Of a stretch of DNA of 64,000 bases, positions 16,714 through 25,803 are shown in pieces. Position numbers and translations under genes: made by a program. The first letter of the stretch is position 1. Each line of letters opens with the position of its first letter. The DNA is from DAMCZI01 sp032095175. Its GTDB lineage: Bacteria > Bacillota > Clostridia > Clostridiales > Caloramatoraceae. The notes below the pieces were generated by a model that saw nothing but the letters and a program-made list of their open reading frames with translations, did no database searches and had not been told where the DNA came from. The stretch spans positions 124,001 through 188,000 of the forward strand of contig DAMCZI010000003.1 of assembly GCA_032095175.1 (NCBI GenBank). Reading direction: 5' to 3'.

Positions 16714-18402
16714 ATGAATAAGACAGAAGTTAGCAATGGAAAACAAATAAATGATATTCTTTCAGTAGTAAAGCTATCTTCATTATTATTTTCTGGTATA
16801 GGATTTTTTGAGTATTTTTTTAATGCTAACAGAGATATAGTTGAACCCAATTATACATTTTATATGGAAATAATTATTTCTGGAATTTTAATATTATCAT
16901 TAATATACTTTGTATGGGCGTTTTCTACAATTAAGAAATTAGATTTTAAATATTTACATCAAGTACAAATTGCTGAAAGTTTTGCTTTATCCTTAATATT
17001 TTTTATAGTAATTTTTCTATCTGGTGCTAATGAAAGTCAATTTAAATTCTTGTTTTTATTTATTATAATAACTACTACCATACAGTCAGGTATAAAGTAT
17101 GGTATGAGTTTAGCTTGCCTTACTTCTTTTAGTATATTAGCAATGGACATTATATGTTTACCTAATTCAACGATTAACAAGTATTTTCAAAACGATTTGA
17201 TTCTAACAGGGGTTTTTATACTTACTGCTTGGACATTAGGGTTTTATGTAAGAATAGCAAACGAACATATTGAAGAACTCAAGGGTCTTGCAAATGAGGA
17301 TGGACTTACTGGTTTATACAATCACAAGTTTTTTCATGAAACTTTAAGAATGAAAATAAAATCATGTGAACAGGATGGTATTCCAATTTGTGTGATATTT
17401 ATGGATATAGATTATTTCAAAAATTACAATGATCTTTATGGGCATCAGAAGGGTGACGAGGTACTTAGGACTATTGGACATTTACTTAAAGAAATATCAA
17501 GAAAAGAAGATGTGGTTGCCAGGTATGGTGGAGAGGAGTTTGCAATAATTCTAACCAATGTACAGGAGAAGGAAGCAGTTGAAACAGCAGAGAAAATCAG
17601 AAAAAAAATAGAAGAAACTTATTTTGATGGTGAAGAAAATCAGCCTAATGGCAGTATTACTGTTTCAATAGGAATTTCTGTTTATCCAGATAAGGCAAAG
17701 GATGATATGGAACTTATTAAAAGTGCTGATGATGCACTTTATAGAGCTAAATTCTTTAATAAAAATAGAGTAGAAACATATTCATCTATACTTGATGAGC
17801 TAAAGGAAGCTATAGATGAAAAACATATTGATTTGATTACATCAATAAAAACACTAATAAGTGTAATTAATGCAAAGGATAGATATACCTATGGCCATGT
17901 TGAAAGAGTGGTATACTACTCTAGACTGTTAGCCGATAAGCTTAAACTAAATGAACATGATAAAAAAAGCTTTATATACAGTGCTTATATGCATGATATA
18001 GGAAAAATCAATATCGATAAGGAGATATTAAATAAAAAGATGCCTCTCACAAAAGAGGAATGGGAAATATTAAAGCAGCATCCTGATAATGGAGTTGATA
18101 TTATAAAACCAGTTAAATCCCTAAGCAATATTATTCCTATGATAAAACATCATCATGAAAGATATGATGGAAATGGATATCCTGAAAAGCTTAAGGGAGA
18201 AGAAATACCATATCTTGCAAGGGCATTAACAGTTGTAGATAGTTTTGATGCCATGACATCAAATAGGCCTTATAATAAAAGAAAGACCTTTGAGGAGGCT
18301 ATTGAAGAGTTGAAGAACTGCAGTGGCAGTCAGTTTGACCCGGAAATTGCAGAGGCTTTTATTGAAGCTATAAAAGAAAATAAAGATATTCTTGATGATT
18401 AG
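16714..18402 (+). CDS. membrane GGDEF/HD-GYP cyclic-di-GMP protein
   Basis: 562 residues. About six membrane helices occupy residues 15-190, followed by a diguanylate cyclase domain with RYGGEEF near residue 270 and an upstream RKED that fits the inhibitory I-site RxxD. A C-terminal HD-GYP phosphodiesterase domain has HDIGKINID near residue 427 and HHERYDGNGYPEKLKGEEIP near residue 475, all intact. Thus one protein has both synthetic and degrading active sites. It starts 68 bases after agrD on the same strand. Coupling of peptide signalling to c-di-GMP is a hypothesis from position only. Confidence 0.93.
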   Translation: MNKTEVSNGKQINDILSVVKLSSLLFSGIGFFEYFFNANRDIVEPNYTFYMEIIISGILILSLIYFVWAFSTIKKLDFKYLHQVQIAESFALSLIFFIVIFLSGANESQFKFLFLFIIITTTIQSGIKYGMSLACLTSFSILAMDIICLPNSTINKYFQNDLILTGVFILTAWTLGFYVRIANEHIEELKGLANEDGLTGLYNHKFFHETLRMKIKSCEQDGIPICVIFMDIDYFKNYNDLYGHQKGDEVLRTIGHLLKEISRKEDVVARYGGEEFAIILTNVQEKEAVETAEKIRKKIEETYFDGEENQPNGSITVSIGISVYPDKAKDDMELIKSADDALYRAKFFNKNRVETYSSILDELKEAIDEKHIDLITSIKTLISVINAKDRYTYGHVERVVYYSRLLADKLKLNEHDKKSFIYSAYMHDIGKINIDKEILNKKMPLTKEEWEILKQHPDNGVDIIKPVKSLSNIIPMIKHHHERYDGNGYPEKLKGEEIPYLARALTVVDSFDAMTSNRPYNKRKTFEEAIEELKNCSGSQFDPEIAEAFIEAIKENKDILDD

Positions 18403-18457
18403 AAGCAGGAAAATCGGCCTGACATCCTACAGTAAATTTTATAATTATAACTTGTAT

Positions 18458-18506
18458 AAAAGCAGAAGCTTTAGATGGTGATTATTTCCCATAAGCCTCT
18501 GCTTTT
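18458..18506 (+). terminator. terminator-like hairpin of the GGDEF/HD-GYP gene
   Basis: AAAAGCAGAAGCT pairs with AGCCTCTGCTTTT with one mismatch around a 23-base loop, ending in TTTT. It lies 56 bases after the stop codon. Confidence 0.6.
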
Positions 18507-18605
18507 AATATTAAGGCATACAAGCTGGGGGTATTAAAGATATTGGAAAATGCTATGCATGGTGCTAAAATATAAATAAAAATACAAAGTTATATTATTT
18601 AATCA

Positions 18606-18722
18606 ATATATATAACGCAATAAAGATTTTACATCAAGGTATTTATTGTGTTATATGAATTTCGGAAAATATATCGCATAAATGATTTTTAAAAAATGTA
18701 AAATCATTTATGCGATATATAT
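18606..18722 (-). repeat. composite palindromic repeat, modules B and A (reverse orientation)
   Basis: On the minus strand this reads module A (ATATCGCATAAATGATTTTA with its inverted partner, 18669-18720), spacer TTTTCCGAAATTC, then module B (TATAACACAATAAATACC with its partner, 18606-18657). The same order and sequence occur at 30513-30626 on the plus strand. Each module is a long hairpin. Confidence 0.85.
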
Positions 18723-18769
18723 AGTAGAGAAATCAAAATCATAAAATTAAAGGGATTGGATGGGTTTAA

Positions 18770-20533
18770 ATGAAAAAAGGAAATGCAGAAATTAAATTTA
18801 CTCCACCTAAAAAAAAGGAAAAACTAATATCCTATATCATTAAATATAATAAACAGTTCCTTATCACAGCTGTAACAGGGATTTTTTTTAATTCAGCAAT
18901 TGTACTTGGCCCTATTTTTCAAGGTAAATTATTGGATTCAGCAGTTAATTCACCTGATATCAATGGAATAGTAAGGGCTGGACTGGAATTTATAGGGGTA
19001 ACCTTAACTTTTCAAATTGCTAGGTTTTTTAAACGATATTATGTTAGGGATATGGCAAATCGAATGAGCGGTGATATGCGTGTTGGAATAATGGAGTCTA
19101 TACTAAATACTGACTTAAATACTATGGAAAAGCAAAAGGCAGGAGATATGATGTCCACTACCATTGGGGATGTTGATATTGTTATAGAGGCAGTGAGAAA
19201 AACTCTTACTGAATTATGGGATACTGGAGTACTTATGGCTGCTTACTGGGTGGCACTTATGTTTTATGACGTGAAAATAACTTTAATATCCACAATTCCT
19301 ATTCCATTAGTTATTATACTAACCCAGTTAATGAAAAAAACTGTTCAGTCCCATTCAAAGGCAGCCAGGAAGGCTGCTTCAAAAACAACTACCCAAATTA
19401 GAAAAATGATTTCCCAAATTAATATATTGCGTTTATATGGGAGAGAGGAAGCAGAGTTAAAAAGATTAGAGGATAAATTAGCTGTCCAAGCTAATAAAAA
19501 TGTTATTGTTACGATTTTAAAAAATGGTTTGGCGCCTATCTATTCTTCCTTAGCCAGTATTGGAATTGTTTTGGTTATTTTCTTAGGAGGAAATAAGGTT
19601 ATAAGCAGCAATTGGACTATTGGTACATTTACAGCTTACATAACTATGTTTACAGCCTTAGCAGTTAGAACTACAACTGCTGCAAAGGTTTTCAATATTC
19701 AACAGGGTGCAAAGGCTTCATGGGATAGAGTTTTGGGCCTGATAAATAATGATAGTTCAATGTTACTTAATGCAGTAGAGGTTCTTAAACCAAAGGAAAT
19801 ATCTGTAGAGAATCTTTCCTTTAAATATCCCATCGGTGAAGAATATGTAATTAAGGACCTATCATTTAAAGCTTCAGCTGGTATGATTGTTGGAATAACT
19901 GGTTCTGTTGGTTCAGGCAAAAGTGCTTTAGGACTAGCCTTAACTGGACTATATGAGTATGAAGGAAAAATTCTTATAGATAATATGGACTTGCATGATA
20001 TTTCCCCTGAACAAAAATTAGCTGCCATTACATATATGGGGCATGACTCCTTTTTGTTTTCTAATACTATTAAAAACAATATAACCTGGAATAATGGTGA
20101 CGATGAAAAGCTGGATAAGGTATTAACAATTGCAGCTTTAAAACAGGATATAAAAAGCTTTGAAAAAGGTATAGATACAGAAGTGGGAGAAAAGGGCGCA
20201 AAGGTATCTGGTGGTCAAAAGCAGAGAATTTCCTTAGCAAGGGCTTTGTATAAGAATGCCAGTATTGTGATACTCGATGATCCTTTTTCAGCAGTGGATA
20301 TAAATACAGAGGCTGAAATTATAAATAAATTGCGAGAAAATGCAGAGGGTAGAACTATATTCATTTTTTCACACAGGCTGGATGCCTTTAAATATACAGA
20401 TATGGTTTTAGTTCTTGATAAAGGTAAGATTGTTCAGAGAGGAACTCATAATGAGTTAGTTAATACTAAGGGCATATATAGTAAAATCATAGATTCACAA
20501 CAATTTTTGGGGGATGGAGAAATTGAAAAATAA
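18770..20533 (+). CDS. ABC exporter half-transporter, subunit 1 (degenerate Walker B Glu)
   Basis: 587 residues: six-helix membrane domain (about 1-320), then an ATP-binding domain. Walker A is GSVGSGKSA near residue 380 and the signature VSGGQKQRISLARAL near 480 is intact. The Walker B end reads VILDDPFSAVD, so the usual catalytic Glu is Asp. The H-loop His is kept (IFSHRLD). It overlaps the next ABC gene by 20 bases, so the two almost certainly form a heterodimer. Such exporters carry drugs, lipids or peptides; no substrate is indicated. Start ATG follows GGGATTGGATGGG; a lipid or drug exporter of the YheI/BmrC type is the closest general description. Confidence 0.9.
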   Translation: MKKGNAEIKFTPPKKKEKLISYIIKYNKQFLITAVTGIFFNSAIVLGPIFQGKLLDSAVNSPDINGIVRAGLEFIGVTLTFQIARFFKRYYVRDMANRMSGDMRVGIMESILNTDLNTMEKQKAGDMMSTTIGDVDIVIEAVRKTLTELWDTGVLMAAYWVALMFYDVKITLISTIPIPLVIILTQLMKKTVQSHSKAARKAASKTTTQIRKMISQINILRLYGREEAELKRLEDKLAVQANKNVIVTILKNGLAPIYSSLASIGIVLVIFLGGNKVISSNWTIGTFTAYITMFTALAVRTTTAAKVFNIQQGAKASWDRVLGLINNDSSMLLNAVEVLKPKEISVENLSFKYPIGEEYVIKDLSFKASAGMIVGITGSVGSGKSALGLALTGLYEYEGKILIDNMDLHDISPEQKLAAITYMGHDSFLFSNTIKNNITWNNGDDEKLDKVLTIAALKQDIKSFEKGIDTEVGEKGAKVSGGQKQRISLARALYKNASIVILDDPFSAVDINTEAEIINKLRENAEGRTIFIFSHRLDAFKYTDMVLVLDKGKIVQRGTHNELVNTKGIYSKIIDSQQFLGDGEIEK

Positions 20534-22292
20534 AATAGTATCTCTTTCTTTTAGAAGAACATTTAGAAATAAGTTTATGTATATAATATTCCTATTTATT
20601 GCAATTACTGCTGGCATTGCCATGCAGCTAGTTCCTCCTCAGCTTCTAAAAAATATTATAGACAATAATATTTCAAAGGGGGTTTATGCAGGTGTATGGA
20701 AACTGTCCTGCTATTACTTATTAGCTGTAGTGTTAAGTGGTCTTGCAGATTTTATGCGTGAGTTTATGATGGCAATTGTAGGACAGGATATGCTGATGAA
20801 TATCAGACTTAATATGGCAAAAAAGCTGTCAAAACTGCCAATAGGATATTTTACAAATAACGCTGTTGGAGAGATAATGAGTCAATTTACTTCAGATGTT
20901 GATGCTGTTGGTACACTTTTTACAAGTGGTTTAATCGGAATGATATCTGATGTATTAAAAGCATTGGGAATTATAATATCTATTTATATATTAAGTCCTG
21001 TACTGGCTTTGTACATATCAATATTAATTCCTATACTATATTTGATTGTCAGATTTTTTAAAACTAAAACCTTTAAGGCTCAAATGGATACACGAAGGGC
21101 AGTTGGACATATTAATGGAGCTGTTCAGGAAATATTTAATGGAATAAGAACAATCAAAATATTTGGGATGGAGAAAGGATTTATATCGAATTTTCAGAAG
21201 CCGTTAAATCAGAATCTTAATGCAGTTCATAGAACCAGCACTCTAGATTCTATATTTCCTTGTTTAATGCAAATGCTTAGAGCAATTATAATAACTATTA
21301 CTGTAATTATAGCTGCACCAAAGGGATTAGGGGCATTAGGTCTTACTATTGGTTCAGTAGCCGCTGCAGTTGATTTAATATCGAGAATGCTGGCACCTGT
21401 TGAAGCCATAGCTGTAGAATTTCAAACAATACAGGAAGCTGCTTCGGGTCTTAAAAGAATAAATGACTTTGATGATGAAAAAGAGGAAAAAAGACACATA
21501 GAAGAAAATGAGTCATCATCCATGGAATTAGCATTAAGTGAAAGCACTTTAAGTGATTGGTCTATATCCATAAATGATGTTTCATTTTCCTATGAAAATG
21601 GTAAAAGTGTTATTAAAAATATCTCCTTTGATATAGAACCAGGAACCAAGGTTGCGCTTGTGGGAAGAACAGGGGCAGGAAAAAGTACGATTCTTAATCT
21701 TATAGCAGGTCTTTATAAGCCCAGTCAAGGCAGTATAAGGATGAAAGAATTTGACCCATTTGAAATGCCATTTAATGTGCGACGCAGAATAATAGGAATC
21801 GTTCCTCAAGCTTTCTTTGTATATGATGGAACAGTTAAAGATGCAATAACTCTTTATGATGAAACCATTACAGAAGAAGAGATAATTACTGCAGCTAAAA
21901 CAGTTGGATTACATGAGGATATTATTAAATTGCCAAAGGGATATAATACTTTGATTGGAGAGGGAGAAATCAAGCTTTCTCATGGGCAATATCAATTATT
22001 ATCCCTTGCATGTGCTTTAGTATGTAATCCACCAATATTGCTCCTTGATGAGGTGACATCGGGTTTGGATTCAATTACGGAGCAAAAGATTTTCAAGGCA
22101 TTAAAGGAAATATCCAAGGATAGAACAATTCTTACAATAAGCCATAAAGTATCTGGAATTATAGATGCCGACAAGGTTATAATTTTAGAAAATGGAAGAA
22201 TTGTGGAAACTGGTACCCCTGTAGAGCTTGCAGGAAAGAACGGATGGTATGCTAAATACAATCAGATTGAGCAGTTAGGGTGGAAAATTTAA
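20514..22292 (+). CDS. ABC exporter half-transporter, subunit 2 (degenerate signature)
   Basis: 592 residues with six membrane helices and an ATP-binding domain. Walker A GRTGAGKST near residue 384 and Walker B LLLDEVTSGLD with the catalytic Glu are intact, and the H-loop reads TISHKVS. The signature motif is LSHGQYQLLSLA rather than LSGGQ. Together with the Asp in subunit 1, this gives one fully canonical and one degenerate composite ATP site, the pattern seen in heterodimeric exporters such as BmrCD and TM287/288. A short acidic insertion (about residues 322-345) joins the two domains. Confidence 0.9.
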   Translation: MEKLKNKIVSLSFRRTFRNKFMYIIFLFIAITAGIAMQLVPPQLLKNIIDNNISKGVYAGVWKLSCYYLLAVVLSGLADFMREFMMAIVGQDMLMNIRLNMAKKLSKLPIGYFTNNAVGEIMSQFTSDVDAVGTLFTSGLIGMISDVLKALGIIISIYILSPVLALYISILIPILYLIVRFFKTKTFKAQMDTRRAVGHINGAVQEIFNGIRTIKIFGMEKGFISNFQKPLNQNLNAVHRTSTLDSIFPCLMQMLRAIIITITVIIAAPKGLGALGLTIGSVAAAVDLISRMLAPVEAIAVEFQTIQEAASGLKRINDFDDEKEEKRHIEENESSSMELALSESTLSDWSISINDVSFSYENGKSVIKNISFDIEPGTKVALVGRTGAGKSTILNLIAGLYKPSQGSIRMKEFDPFEMPFNVRRRIIGIVPQAFFVYDGTVKDAITLYDETITEEEIITAAKTVGLHEDIIKLPKGYNTLIGEGEIKLSHGQYQLLSLACALVCNPPILLLDEVTSGLDSITEQKIFKALKEISKDRTILTISHKVSGIIDADKVIILENGRIVETGTPVELAGKNGWYAKYNQIEQLGWKI

Positions 22293-22344
22293 GGTGTGGC
22301 TGTTACATAATGAATAAAATTACATTATGTAACAGCCACACCTT
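22291..22344. terminator. bidirectional terminator between ABC exporter and deacetylase
   Basis: A perfect 22-bp inverted repeat (AAGGTGTGGCTGTTACATAATG and its complement) with a ten-base loop lies exactly between convergent stop codons. It overlaps both gene ends, and can serve both strands. Confidence 0.85.
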
Positions 22345-23140
22345 ACTTATATGGATCTATACTAAGCAATTCATCCAACCCTACAATTTTATAGGATCTT
22401 TTATTTAACCCTGCTATTATTTCTGGAAGGGCTTTTAAAGCTGTGCTCTGACCTACGCCACTGTGCATCAGTATAATATCTCCTGGTCTCACGTTATTTA
22501 AAACATTTGCTGCAACATTTTGTACAGTTATGTTTTTCACCCAGTCCATAGAATCTATAGACCAAATCATAATTTTGTTATTTGTTTCTCTAACTGCTGA
22601 CAAAACCTTCTCATCAGTTGCTCCATATGGAGGCCTTATTATGGAAGGCTTTCTGCCGATTATACTCTTTATTATTTCCTCGGTACGGAGAACCTGATTT
22701 TTTATATTTTGAGGGGCTATTTCAGTGAAGTATGGATGGTTTAAGCTATGATTCAATATTAAATGACCTTCGTTAAAGGCGCTTTTTACAACATTGGGGA
22801 AATAGCTTATTTGGCTCCCTAAGAAAAAGAAATTAGCCTTTATATTATTGCTTTTAAATATGTTAAGAACCTTAGGTGTTATTACTGAATCAGGACCATC
22901 ATCAAAGGTTATGCTTACCTTTTTCTCTAGTGTTGGACCATTTATATACACTTCATATGGGTGACTCCTGGCAAACTTGACAATATAATTGCGCCAGATG
23001 TTTAAATTATTCATTTGTGCTTCGCTTATTATGTTTGTGCTGCCAAGAATATTATAAATAGGGTAATCACCAGGAATTTCACCATACCTTTGCTTAGAGG
23101 AGCAAAAATTATCTCTAGTGTTTATGGGATACTTTAACAT
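22343..23140 (-). CDS. polysaccharide deacetylase (NodB domain), no signal peptide
   Basis: 265 residues. NodB motifs are all visible: TFDDGPD at residues 78-84 (catalytic Asp and metal Asp), HSLNHP from residue 131 (metal His pair), RPPYGA from 169, WSIDSMDW, and the terminal LMHSG with the catalytic His. It should remove acetyl groups from peptidoglycan or chitin-like sugars. Unlike most relatives it has neither a signal peptide nor a membrane segment; the 75-residue N-terminal extension is polar and starts after a clear GGAGG site, so a missed upstream start is unlikely. Export may be by another route, or the enzyme may act inside. Confidence 0.9.
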   Translation of the reverse strand: MLKYPINTRDNFCSSKQRYGEIPGDYPIYNILGSTNIISEAQMNNLNIWRNYIVKFARSHPYEVYINGPTLEKKVSITFDDGPDSVITPKVLNIFKSNNIKANFFFLGSQISYFPNVVKSAFNEGHLILNHSLNHPYFTEIAPQNIKNQVLRTEEIIKSIIGRKPSIIRPPYGATDEKVLSAVRETNNKIMIWSIDSMDWVKNITVQNVAANVLNNVRPGDIILMHSGVGQSTALKALPEIIAGLNKRSYKIVGLDELLSIDPYK

Positions 23141-23241
23141 AAATAACCTCCATACTATTAATTAATCAAATGCCAATCAAATAACTACTGGTATTTGATT
23201 TTACTTATATAGTATGCAGGTTACTGCATTTCTGTATATGC

Positions 23242-24057
23242 TTATATATTTACATTCATATCCTCAGTAGCTATTCCCTCATTGCGTAATAAACAGGAAA
23301 TATTATTGGGCATTTTTCTTACTTTGTAAATACTTAGAACTGTTAGAATAACTCCTATAGCTGCAACAAAATAAATACTATTACTAAGTAATAAACCTGA
23401 ACAAAAGACTCCAAGAGTATTGTTTATAATGTGACCTGTTATTGACATTGCAAGGGAGCCGGTTTTTACATATATTACTGCTAGAGCAACCCCTTGGAAA
23501 AATGCTGCAGGAGTTTGAACTATACTAAAATGAATAATTGCAAAGAGCATAGATGAAATTATAATAGCCTTTTTTATACTATAATTTTTAAGTAATCCCT
23601 GGAGAATGACTCCTCTAAAGAAAATCTCCTCAATTATTGGAGCTAAAAGCACTGTATATACTATTCCAAACCATATATTTGAACCTCCAACAAGTATGTT
23701 GCTCAACTGATTTTGTGTCTCTTTAGCAGTAGGTGAGATTTTAGTAAAAACTATAGTCAAACTTGCTAGTATGCACCAACAACCAATCATTAGTAAAATT
23801 AAATAGAATGTTTTGTTTCTTGTTTTGCCTGATTTAATAAATAATTTTTTGATTGATGTCTTAGCGATAATAGATCCAATTAATACTACAAGCAGAAATG
23901 AAATGAATGATATCCCAAGCAAGACAATGGAATTGTTTAAAATATATGGTCCAATTACTAATGTTAAAATAAAAGTTGAAATAAATTGCACTAGAAATAC
24001 ACCTAGTGTAAGTAGGATTGAATGTAATGTGTTTGGGTAGCAAATATTTTTGCTCAT
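23242..24057 (-). CDS. CPBP family intramembrane metalloprotease (CAAX/bacteriocin-processing)
   Basis: 271 residues with about seven to eight membrane segments. The CPBP/Abi motifs are present: EEIFFRG at about 143-149, FAIIHF near 175 and HIINNTLGV near 208. Family members include Rce1-like proteases and bacteriocin self-immunity proteins. The target here is unknown. GGAGGTG lies before the ATG. The gene stands alone, separated from the deacetylase gene by 101 bases. Confidence 0.9.
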   Translation of the reverse strand: MSKNICYPNTLHSILLTLGVFLVQFISTFILTLVIGPYILNNSIVLLGISFISFLLVVLIGSIIAKTSIKKLFIKSGKTRNKTFYLILLMIGCWCILASLTIVFTKISPTAKETQNQLSNILVGGSNIWFGIVYTVLLAPIIEEIFFRGVILQGLLKNYSIKKAIIISSMLFAIIHFSIVQTPAAFFQGVALAVIYVKTGSLAMSITGHIINNTLGVFCSGLLLSNSIYFVAAIGVILTVLSIYKVRKMPNNISCLLRNEGIATEDMNVNI

Positions 24058-24464
24058 AATAACACCTCCATAAAATAATTATCACAGGTCTGTATATTAT
24101 AGCTGCATATTAATATTATCAAATTATAGAAAAATATTCCATACATCTTCCCGCTAAAAACTTTTAAAACAAACCTATTATTAAAGAAAACATATTTTCA
24201 ATATAAAATGGATTTGTGCTTTTCTTAATATTTGTGAAAGCAACTTATACATTTTAAAAATTGATTCGTTTTCCAAAGGATATTGTAGAAATATGTTGTA
24301 TTTTGTTTTATACTGTATTAGTAGATAATTATAACTGTATCAATACATGAAACAAGCTATATTATATGCATGTAAAGCTGTAGTAGTAATATTGTAAGTA
24401 TATTTTATATTTTACACAGCCTGCATTTTATTACCAAATACAGTAAGAAAGGAAGTATATGATT
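24058..24464. other. regulatory region upstream of rnf operon
   Basis: About 400 bases with no supported gene. It separates the divergent CPBP and rnfC genes and must contain their promoters. It is very AT-rich, and no confident operator, riboswitch fold or promoter pair was found. The rnfC ribosome binding site AAAGGAAG is at 24448-24455. Confidence 0.5.
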
Positions 24465-25784
24465 ATGGAACTGTTAACTTTTAAACGTGGTGTGCATCCG
24501 CCCCATGGTAAACATCTCAGTGAAAACAAATCTATTGAAGATTATTTGCCAAAGGGAGATTCAGTTTTCCCTATGTCTCAGCATATAGGTGCTCCTTGTG
24601 ATACTTTGGTGAAAAAAGGGGATAGAGTTTTAGTTGGACAAAAAATAGGACAAGCTAATGGATTTGGATTATCAGCGATATATAGCAGCGTATCTGGTAC
24701 AGTTAAAAACATTGCTCCTGTGCTTACTACTGGCGGCACTAAGATTCTTTCTATAATAGTAGAAAATGACAATCAATATGAAGCTTTATCTACTGTTGAA
24801 GAAAAAAGAGATTATACAAAGCTTTCTAAGGAAGAATTGCTGGATATAATTAAAGAGGCTGGAATAGTTGGTATGGGAGGCGCTGCATTTCCTACACATG
24901 TTAAGCTTAATCCTCCAGCAGACAAAAATATAGATTCAATAATAGTAAATGCAGCTGAATGCGAACCATATTTAACCTGTGACCACAGGTTGATGTTAGA
25001 AGAGGGAGAAAAAATAGTAGAGGGTTTAAAAATAATTCTAAAGATTTTCCCTAAAGCTAAAGGATACATAGGTATTGAACATAATAAACCAGATGCTATC
25101 AAGCTTATGGAGAAGTTATGTAAGGATTGTTCAAATATAGAGGTTAAAGCTTTAAAAACAAAATACCCACAGGGGGCTGAAAAGCAGCTTATTTATTCTA
25201 TAACAAAACGTGAAGTACCTTCAGGAAAGCTTCCAGCAGATGTTGGTTGCGTTGTACAAAATGTAGGTACTGTTTATCAAATATATAAATCAGTTGTTTT
25301 AGGACTTCCTCTAACTGAAAGAATCGTCACCGTTACAGGCGGAGCAGTTAGAGAACCTAAAAACCTTAGGGTAAAACTTGGTACTTCCATTAGAGAGCTA
25401 ATAGAATTCTGCGGTGGACTTAAAGAAGACCCTGTAAAGGTTATCTCTGGCGGTCCTATGATGGGAATAACCCTATCATCCCTAGATGTACCTGTTATGA
25501 AAGGTACTTCTGGAGTTCTATGTCTTACAAAGGAAGAGGGCTTTATGCCAAAACCCTCCAGCTGTATTAGATGTGGAAAGTGTATAGAAGCATGTCCTAT
25601 GAACTTAATGCCAGGGAAGCTTCATTCTTTATGTGAGAGACACGAGTTTGAAGAATTCGAAAAGTTAAATGGAATGGATTGCATTGAGTGCGGCTGTTGT
25701 ACATTTGTTTGTCCAGCGAAAAATCATTTGGTACAATCCTTAAGAGTTGGAAAACGTACTGTTATTGCTAATAAAAGAAAGTAA
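24465..25784 (+). CDS. rnfC: Rnf complex subunit RnfC
   Basis: 439 residues. The start MELLTFKRGVHPPHGK and the flavin/NADH-binding region GIVGMGGAAFPTHVKL near residue 138 are characteristic of RnfC. Two C-terminal [4Fe-4S] motifs follow: CIRCGKCIEACPM near residue 366 and CIECGCCTFVCP near residue 405. RnfC is the peripheral subunit that exchanges electrons with NAD. An ATG at 24459 is also possible, but its spacing to AAAGGAAG is only three bases. It is the first gene of the six-gene rnfCDGEAB operon. Confidence 0.96.
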   Translation: MELLTFKRGVHPPHGKHLSENKSIEDYLPKGDSVFPMSQHIGAPCDTLVKKGDRVLVGQKIGQANGFGLSAIYSSVSGTVKNIAPVLTTGGTKILSIIVENDNQYEALSTVEEKRDYTKLSKEELLDIIKEAGIVGMGGAAFPTHVKLNPPADKNIDSIIVNAAECEPYLTCDHRLMLEEGEKIVEGLKIILKIFPKAKGYIGIEHNKPDAIKLMEKLCKDCSNIEVKALKTKYPQGAEKQLIYSITKREVPSGKLPADVGCVVQNVGTVYQIYKSVVLGLPLTERIVTVTGGAVREPKNLRVKLGTSIRELIEFCGGLKEDPVKVISGGPMMGITLSSLDVPVMKGTSGVLCLTKEEGFMPKPSSCIRCGKCIEACPMNLMPGKLHSLCERHEFEEFEKLNGMDCIECGCCTFVCPAKNHLVQSLRVGKRTVIANKRK

Positions 25785-25803
25785 TAGATAAGAGGTGACA
25801 TAC

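Larger units (their letters stand above)
18403..18769. other. intergenic region with terminator and composite repeat
   Basis: No gene is supported. The region holds the terminator at 18458-18506 and the full reverse-oriented composite palindromic repeat at 18606-18722. The ribosome binding site of the ABC gene (AAAGGGATTGG) is at its right end. Confidence 0.7.

Noticed and set aside
24058..24464. Riboswitch upstream of rnfC
   Set aside because: No conserved aptamer core or terminator/antiterminator pair could be recognised.
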